A stretch of 9,260 nt of DNA from Lachnospiraceae bacterium (GTDB lineage: Bacteria > Bacillota > Clostridia > Lachnospirales > Lachnospiraceae): assembly GCA_017404585.1 (NCBI GenBank), contig JAFRCB010000032.1:1-9260 (forward strand), given 5' to 3'. The translations under genes and the position numbers were made by a program. The stretch's first letter is position 1. Each line of letters starts with the position of its first letter. Under the pieces are notes generated by a model that made no database searches, had not been told where the DNA came from, and saw only the letters and a list, made by a program, of their open reading frames with translations. This document shows positions 5,381 through 9,260 of the stretch, one piece after another.

Positions 5381-6145
5381 ATGTCGGTTATTCAATACGA
5401 AAACGTATGCAAGAAATTTGCGGGAAGCAGCAAATATGCGGTCGACCACGTCAGCGCCGAGATTGAGAGCGGAGAATTTATAACGATTCTCGGCTCGTCC
5501 GGCTGCGGCAAGACGACGCTCCTTAAGCTGACCAACCGGCTTTATGACCCGGACGATGGGAAAATCATTGTGGAGGGTGTGGATATTAAGACGGTTGATC
5601 CGGTAGAGTTGCGCCGCCGGCTCGGATATGTGATCCAGCAGGTCGGCCTCTTCCCCCATATGACAATCAAGGAGAATATCACTGTCATTCCGAGTCTCAT
5701 GAAGTGGGACAAGAGAAGGATGGATGAGAGGGCGGATGAGCTGCTGAAACTTGTCGGGCTCGAGCCGGCTGAGTTCCGCGACAGATACCCGCATCAGCTC
5801 TCGGGCGGACAGCAGCAGAGAATCGGGCTTGCGAGAGCGCTCGTGCTCGACCCGGATATCATGCTGCTCGACGAGCCGTTCGGAGCGATCGATGCCATAA
5901 CCCGCCTGAATCTGCAGAATGAGCTTCTGCGCATTCAGGGAAGCCTCGGGAAGACAATATTGTTCGTTACTCATGATATCAACGAGGCTTTTAAGATGGG
6001 CAATCGGGTCATGGTCATGAATGAGGGGAGACTTCTCCAGTTCGATACGCCGCGGGAGATTGTTCAGAATCCGGCGGATGCATTTGTAAAATCACTCATT
6101 GACTCGGCACGGACGCAGGAAAAGTTCTGGGAGGGAGCGCTGTGA
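5381..6145 (+). CDS. OpuC-type ABC transporter ATPase lacking CBS domains
   Basis: A 254-residue cytoplasmic ATP-binding subunit. Walker A GSSGCGKTT (38-46), Q-loop around Q86-Q87, signature LSGGQQQR (140-147), Walker B IMLLDEP (160-166) and switch histidine H198 are all intact. The protein ends soon after the ATPase fold (FWEGAL), whereas osmoregulatory OpuCA/OpuBA proteins are about 380 residues with a pair of CBS domains for ionic or c-di-AMP control; these are missing here. An in-frame ATG at 5300 would add 27 residues unlike any ABC N-terminus. The ATG at 5381 gives the usual start (MSVIQYENVCKKF) with GGAG at 5368-5371. The stop overlaps the next gene's GTG (GTGA). Confidence 0.92.
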   Translation: MSVIQYENVCKKFAGSSKYAVDHVSAEIESGEFITILGSSGCGKTTLLKLTNRLYDPDDGKIIVEGVDIKTVDPVELRRRLGYVIQQVGLFPHMTIKENITVIPSLMKWDKRRMDERADELLKLVGLEPAEFRDRYPHQLSGGQQQRIGLARALVLDPDIMLLDEPFGAIDAITRLNLQNELLRIQGSLGKTILFVTHDINEAFKMGNRVMVMNEGRLLQFDTPREIVQNPADAFVKSLIDSARTQEKFWEGAL

Positions 6146-6750
6146 TCGAATATATAAGGAAGCACCCGGAGAAGGTCCTTGGAGCGCTGACAGAGCATAT
6201 TGAGCTTGTGCTGATTACACTCGTAATCTCTCTTGCGATCGCATGCCTTCTCACGCTGCTGGCCATGCGGTCGGAGAGAGTGTCCGACGCGCTGAATAAT
6301 CTTTTTTCGGTGCTGTACTCGGTCCCGTCGCTGGCGCTCTTTGCACTGCTTATTCCGGTGACCGGGCTCGGGAGAACGACAGCTGTCATTGTGCTGACCT
6401 TGTATAATCAGTACATTCTGCTAAGGAGCTTTACGGCCGGCCTGCGCGATGTGGACCCGGCGGTCTGCGAGGCCGCCAAGGGGATCGGCATGACTGACAT
6501 GCAGATTTTGACAAAGATACGGGTGCCGCTGGCCCGCCGGGCTATATTTGCAGGAATCCGTCTCGCGGTGGTCTCTACGATTGGAATCGGGACGATTGCC
6601 GCGTCGATCAATGCGGGCGGGCTCGGAACGCTTCTTTTTGAGGGGCTCAGAACGATTAACACGCCCAAGATCTTGTGGGGGAGTGTTCTGTCGGCTCTCC
6701 TCGCGGTGTCAATTAACAAGTTATTAAAAATGGTGGAGAACCGGCTGTAA
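6142..6750 (+). CDS. OpuC-type ABC transporter permease (second of two)
   Basis: A 202-residue membrane protein, partner of the permease at 3506-4144. Hydrophobic segments are at about 22-42, 55-75, 78-95, 140-158 and 176-196. The ATPase-docking EAA loop is at 110-140 (EAAKGIGMTDMQILTKIRVP then LARRAIFAGIR), followed by AGGLG at 158-162. The start codon is GTG at 6142, overlapping the ATPase TGA by four bases, with AGGGAG at 6132-6137 as ribosome site. No substrate-binding domain is fused to it, unlike EgtU-type ergothioneine importers. It is the last gene of the operon; its stop codon lies inside the terminator stem-loop. Confidence 0.9.
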   Translation: MIEYIRKHPEKVLGALTEHIELVLITLVISLAIACLLTLLAMRSERVSDALNNLFSVLYSVPSLALFALLIPVTGLGRTTAVIVLTLYNQYILLRSFTAGLRDVDPAVCEAAKGIGMTDMQILTKIRVPLARRAIFAGIRLAVVSTIGIGTIAASINAGGLGTLLFEGLRTINTPKILWGSVLSALLAVSINKLLKMVENRL

Positions 6751-6791
6751 GCAAGTGCCTATAGCCGTATTCTCCACCATTATTGTCTTTT
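6729..6791. terminator. Bidirectional terminator between convergent operons
   Basis: AATGGTGGAGA (6729-6739) pairs perfectly with 6771-6781; an A-T pair and, after a small internal bulge, CGGCT/AGCCG (6742-6746/6763-6767) extend the stem. Plus-strand reading ends in ATTGTCTTTTATT. Minus-strand reading runs into TTTTTAATAA, so it can end both operons. The left arm is the last codons of the permease gene, whose TAA is in the loop. Confidence 0.8.
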
Positions 6792-6824
6792 ATTGTGCCG
6801 CTTTATCTCAGTGGAGGAAGCCCC

Positions 6825-6878
6825 CGCTTCTACAAGCGCTGACCCGAATCCCGCACCAAGTCTCGCTCGCGAGACTTG
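6825..6878. repeat. Hairpins in the convergent intergenic spacer
   Basis: CGCTT 6825-6829 pairs with AAGCG 6834-6838 (CTAC loop). A near-continuous 22-base palindrome follows: CAAGTCTCGC at 6857-6866 with GCGAGACTTG at 6869-6878. The latter has the same design as the stem at 1278-1299 (10-bp arms, 2-base centre, outer CAAG/CTTG). On the minus strand they lie in the 3' untranslated part of the deglycase message, ahead of the terminator. Confidence 0.5.
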
Positions 6879-6901
6879 ATCAGCCTTTTCAGAAAAATGC
6901 T

Positions 6902-7912
6902 TTAATATTCTACTCTCCACATGTAGCGGCGGGTCGTGAGCGGATGCTTGCGGGCCTCCGCCAGCGCGTGATTGTAAATCGGATAGACATTATTGAACAG
7001 GGAGTGATTGAAGTAGTCGACGACAGACGCGTCGATGGTGGAAAGACCAAGCTCTTTGGCATCCACAACCTCAATCCTTCCTGCGTATTTTTTGAGGAAG
7101 GAGAGGCATCTTTCATCCAGCGCTCTGGTAGAGCCCTCCGAAATCTGGATCATGAACGGACGGTTTGCGTCTGTGACTTCGAACGGTCCGTGGAAGTACT
7201 CTCCGGTATGGATGCATGCCGAATTCAGCCACTGCATTTCCATGAAGATGCAGATGGACTCCATGTAAGCGGAACCCCAGGAAGCGCCGCTTCCCATCGT
7301 GTAGATCAGGTCATCATCTTTGTATTCCTGTGCAAATTTCTCAGCTCGGGCCTGAACCATTTTTCGTGCCTTGCGGATGATGACGGAGATGCGGTCCAGT
7401 CCGTCGAGGAACTTGTCATAATGCTCATAACCGGCAGTCTGGTTGAGAAGTTCCACCGCAACAGACAGTGCGCATAATACCTTTTCTCCCGCGTAATCGA
7501 TGTCTCCGGCAAGGTGATCCGGACTTGCATCGAAGGAATACAGGATGACATAGTCACCGAACTCGATGATCTCGGATTCTTCCAGCCAGGTCAGAAGGAT
7601 AACCGCGGCGCCCATCTCTTTTCCGAGTTTTGCTGCTGCAATGGTCTCGGGGGTATTTCCCTTGTGGCATGCCACGCAGATGATGGAATTTCTGCCAAAA
7701 TCTTTCGGCACTGCATGTACGAATTCATTGCTGTTGATCCAGCCGCATTTGATATCCGCGCACTCGTTCTGCATAAATGTTTTTGCCGGATAAAGCGCGC
7801 CCAAAGAGCCTCCGCAGCCTACGAAGTATAAGGATTTCACGCCGCCTTCTTCTTTTCTGCTCTCAATAATCTCCGCAACGATGTTCTTTATGTCTGTATA
7901 TTTATAAAACAT
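6902..7912 (-). CDS. frlB: FrlB-like SIS-domain fructosamine 6-phosphate deglycase
   Basis: A 336-residue cytosolic double-SIS protein. The first SIS domain has GCGGS (32-36) and the phosphate-binding HKGNTPET (83-90). The second starts near 200 with TMGSGASWGSAYMES. GEYFHGPFE (237-245), with E238 and H241, matches the GEFxHGP active-site block of FrlB, and the C-terminus RRYMWRVEY corresponds to RRYYGGLVEY of E. coli FrlB as I recall it. FrlB converts fructoselysine 6-phosphate plus water to lysine and glucose 6-phosphate. Close relatives act on glucoselysine or fructose-asparagine phosphates, so the amino acid partner is open. AGAGAGGA at 7926-7919 is six bases before the ATG. It is last in its operon and separated from the epimerase gene by three 41-bp repeats. 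Confidence 0.8.
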   Translation of the reverse strand: MFYKYTDIKNIVAEIIESRKEEGGVKSLYFVGCGGSLGALYPAKTFMQNECADIKCGWINSNEFVHAVPKDFGRNSIICVACHKGNTPETIAAAKLGKEMGAAVILLTWLEESEIIEFGDYVILYSFDASPDHLAGDIDYAGEKVLCALSVAVELLNQTAGYEHYDKFLDGLDRISVIIRKARKMVQARAEKFAQEYKDDDLIYTMGSGASWGSAYMESICIFMEMQWLNSACIHTGEYFHGPFEVTDANRPFMIQISEGSTRALDERCLSFLKKYAGRIEVVDAKELGLSTIDASVVDYFNHSLFNNVYPIYNHALAEARKHPLTTRRYMWRVEY

Positions 7913-7939
7913 TTTCTATCCTCTCTTAATCACATTTTC

Positions 7940-8061
7940 TGCTTTGCCGCCCTGCGCCTGCAGAGGCGGGGGTTGTATCATGCCTTGCCGCCCTTCGCCT
8001 GCAGCGGCGGGGACTGTCTCATACTTTGCCGTATATTACCTGCGGCGGCGGGGGCTTCTCA
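7940..8061 (-). repeat. Three 41-bp GC-rich tandem repeats between epimerase and deglycase genes
   Basis: Units are 7940-7980, 7981-8021 and 8022-8061 (41, 41 and 40 bases). Units 1 and 2 agree at 35 of 41 positions; unit 3 diverges in its middle but keeps TTTGCCG and CCTGC.G.GGCGGGGG. Each unit ends in TCA, and in unit 3 that TCA is the stop codon of the epimerase gene on the minus strand. Unit 1 folds as CCGCC-CTGC/GCAG-A-GGCGG (7947-7969) with a GCCT loop. There is no T tract. It may be a stabilising or attenuating RNA structure between two operon genes. Confidence 0.75.
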
Positions 8062-8892
8062 CTCTGAGATATACGGTTCAAATGCCTTCATGTTTCTCAT
8101 GTCATGCGTCATCGGGTCCTTGAAATAACGGCGGTCCGTGATTTCCTGCCCAAGATATCCGCTGTAATTATTGTCTTTCAGGACTGTCAGGTATTGTCCG
8201 AGGTCGTGGCATCCGTCTCCCCAGACGAGGTGCCCGTAGGGTGTCCCGTCTATAAAGTGCAAATGTGTTATCGCCGTCCCGAATTCCGCAAACCACTGCT
8301 CGAGGGTCTCGCCGGAAACGCCCATAGCTGTTGTGTCTATATTGATCCGCAGATTCGGGCTGCCGATATCGTCGAACAGTCTTCTCACATCCTCGAGCCT
8401 AATGCCCAGGTTAGTCTCCTCCGGACGCAGGCTCTCCATGGCGACGGTGATGCCGTATTCAGCCGCGAAATCGCAGAGTATACGATTCATCTCAACGGAA
8501 CGCTTCCAGGCTTCCTCCCTTGTCTCATCCAGGTATCCCCATCCGGAATTCGTAGAGATCTGCGGACACTCGAGCTCCGCACAGGCTCTCACGCCGTTCT
8601 TAAAGTACTCAAGACTCTTCTTGAAATTTATGCCTTTGGCTGCCAACTGATACTGGTAAGTACAGTTTTCCGGTGTGAACTCGACGAGCTTTAAGTGGTG
8701 GTCCCGGATTTTCTTTTTCAGCGCTTTGCAGTCTTCGTAAGAAGACGGGTCCAGGTAGAAGTGCGGGATGCCGCCCCAAAGTTCAATACTCTCAAAGCCT
8801 GCCCGCTCCTGGGCATCTAAAAAATAGTCCAGAGAATAGTTCATATAGTGGATGTTCATTCCGGCGATCTGAGAGCGCTTTATAAGTCCCAA
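8059..8892 (-). CDS. frlC: FrlC-like sugar-phosphate isomerase/epimerase (TIM barrel)
   Basis: A 277-residue cytosolic protein of the xylose-isomerase-like/AP-endonuclease-2 fold. Expected divalent-metal ligands are visible: E153 (AMES), D186 (NIDTT), H212 (HLHFID) and E250 (GQEIT). IELWGGIPHFY (36-46) matches the IEIWGGRPH block of E. coli FrlC, which interconverts fructoselysine and its C3 epimer psicoselysine. A PfkB kinase on one side and a FrlB-like deglycase on the other support that role; the true substrate is inferred. The start codon is TTG at 8892-8890, supported by TAAGGAG (8907-8901) eight bases upstream. The first ATG would be codon 12 and would lose that site and part of the first strand. 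The ribosome site overlaps the kinase stop codon. Confidence 0.78.
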   Translation of the reverse strand: MGLIKRSQIAGMNIHYMNYSLDYFLDAQERAGFESIELWGGIPHFYLDPSSYEDCKALKKKIRDHHLKLVEFTPENCTYQYQLAAKGINFKKSLEYFKNGVRACAELECPQISTNSGWGYLDETREEAWKRSVEMNRILCDFAAEYGITVAMESLRPEETNLGIRLEDVRRLFDDIGSPNLRINIDTTAMGVSGETLEQWFAEFGTAITHLHFIDGTPYGHLVWGDGCHDLGQYLTVLKDNNYSGYLGQEITDRRYFKDPMTHDMRNMKAFEPYISE

Positions 8893-8900
8893 CGTATTTT

Positions 8901-8907
8901 CTCCTTA
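8901..8907 (-). promoter_or_regulatory. Ribosome binding site deciding the TTG start of the epimerase gene
   Basis: Minus-strand TAAGGAG at 8907-8901 lies eight bases before the TTG. Its TAA is also the stop codon of the kinase gene, so termination and re-initiation are likely coupled. Confidence 0.75.
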
Positions 8908-9260
8908 ATACATAACTGCCCGGTTCTCGTATTCCTCGGGAACGATTCTCTTTCCGTGATCGAAAGCACCCTTGCTGAGGCACACATGGGAAGAGAATTC
9001 CGCAGCTGCCTCGAGAGCCTTTTTGACTTCGGTCTCATAGTAAGCCGGATCGCCTGCCATTGCGTCGGGGTCTGCCTCCAGACTGTTGTAATAGTTGACC
9101 AGCACTGTGGTGGCGAAGGAATCTCCCGCGCCGAGGGTATCGATCGCTTTTACCAGATGACTGGGTTGGAACCAGAGGTTTTTCCCGTCATAGAAATAAG
9201 CGCCCTTACTTCCGTTCGTTGCGACGATATTCCTGCAGCCGCACGCATGCATCCTCTCAC
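8905..9260 (-). CDS. frlD: PfkB-family sugar kinase, C-terminal part (FrlD-like), cut by window edge
   Basis: Only the last 117 codons are present; the frame is still open at base 9260, so the start lies outside. The PfkB signature IDTLGAGDSF contains the catalytic aspartate (GAGD), preceded by GSKGAYFYDG and followed by the C-terminal helix block ending SKGAFDHGKRI, like the GAxGHG ending of fructoselysine 6-kinases. FrlD phosphorylates fructoselysine at C6 with ATP. The identity comes from these motifs plus the FrlC- and FrlB-like neighbours; a kinase for another fructosamine or a plain ribokinase-like enzyme remains possible. A Met codon at 9252-9250 is internal, not the start. The 12-base spacing to the epimerase gene indicates one operon. 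Confidence 0.75.
   Translation of the reverse strand, partial: ERMHACGCRNIVATNGSKGAYFYDGKNLWFQPSHLVKAIDTLGAGDSFATTVLVNYYNSLEADPDAMAGDPAYYETEVKKALEAAAEFSSHVCLSKGAFDHGKRIVPEEYENRAVMY

Noticed and set aside
7940..8061. CRISPR array
   Set aside because: The 41-base units are directly adjacent with no unique spacers, and they diverge from one another.

Overview
The window looks like chromosomal DNA of an anaerobic gut Firmicute, most likely a Clostridia/Lachnospiraceae member. This rests on strong GGAGG-type ribosome binding sites, short gene spacing, lipoprotein signal peptides, an OpuC-type importer, an Rrf2 regulator, a ferredoxin-fused flavoprotein and a fructosamine-catabolism (frl-type) cluster. 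Base composition is moderate to GC-rich. The genus is not determinable from the sequence alone.

Layout. (1) 1-334 is intergenic, with one hairpin. (2) 335-1009 (+) encodes an orphan lipoprotein with its own terminator at 1032-1078. (3) 1079-1317 is non-coding and unusually rich in stem-loops, including a 14-bp inverted repeat that can pair in two mutually exclusive ways. (4) A sigma-A-like promoter (1329-1357), bracketed by two CGTT-N2-AACG palindromes, starts a seven-gene + strand operon (1428-6750): zinc-free MDR oxidoreductase, Rrf2 regulator, FMN split-barrel protein fused to two [4Fe-4S] ferredoxin motifs, then a complete OpuC-type ABC importer (permease, substrate-binding lipoprotein, ATPase, permease). 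It ends at a terminator shared with the opposing operon. (5) The minus strand carries the 3' part of a sugar operon reading 9260 to 6902: PfkB kinase (cut by the window edge), FrlC-like TIM-barrel epimerase, three 41-bp GC-rich tandem repeats, and a FrlB-like SIS deglycase.

How the genes work together. In the + operon, three predicted electron-transfer or redox-sensing proteins are joined to a transporter. The ferredoxin protein's stop codon overlaps the first permease's start codon (ATGA). The ATPase lacks the C-terminal CBS domains usual in osmoregulatory OpuCA, and one expected cage aromatic of the binding protein appears to be Gln139. I infer a redox-regulated uptake system for a quaternary-amine or betaine-like compound that is probably not an ordinary osmolyte. 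The Rrf2 protein may autoregulate the operon at the palindromes over the -35 box. This operon is the best candidate here for an undescribed system, but its substrate is unknown.

The minus-strand genes fit the known fructoselysine (Amadori product) route: kinase makes the 6-phosphate, the deglycase splits it into amine plus glucose 6-phosphate, and the epimerase brings in a related stereoisomer. Exact substrates cannot be read from the sequence.
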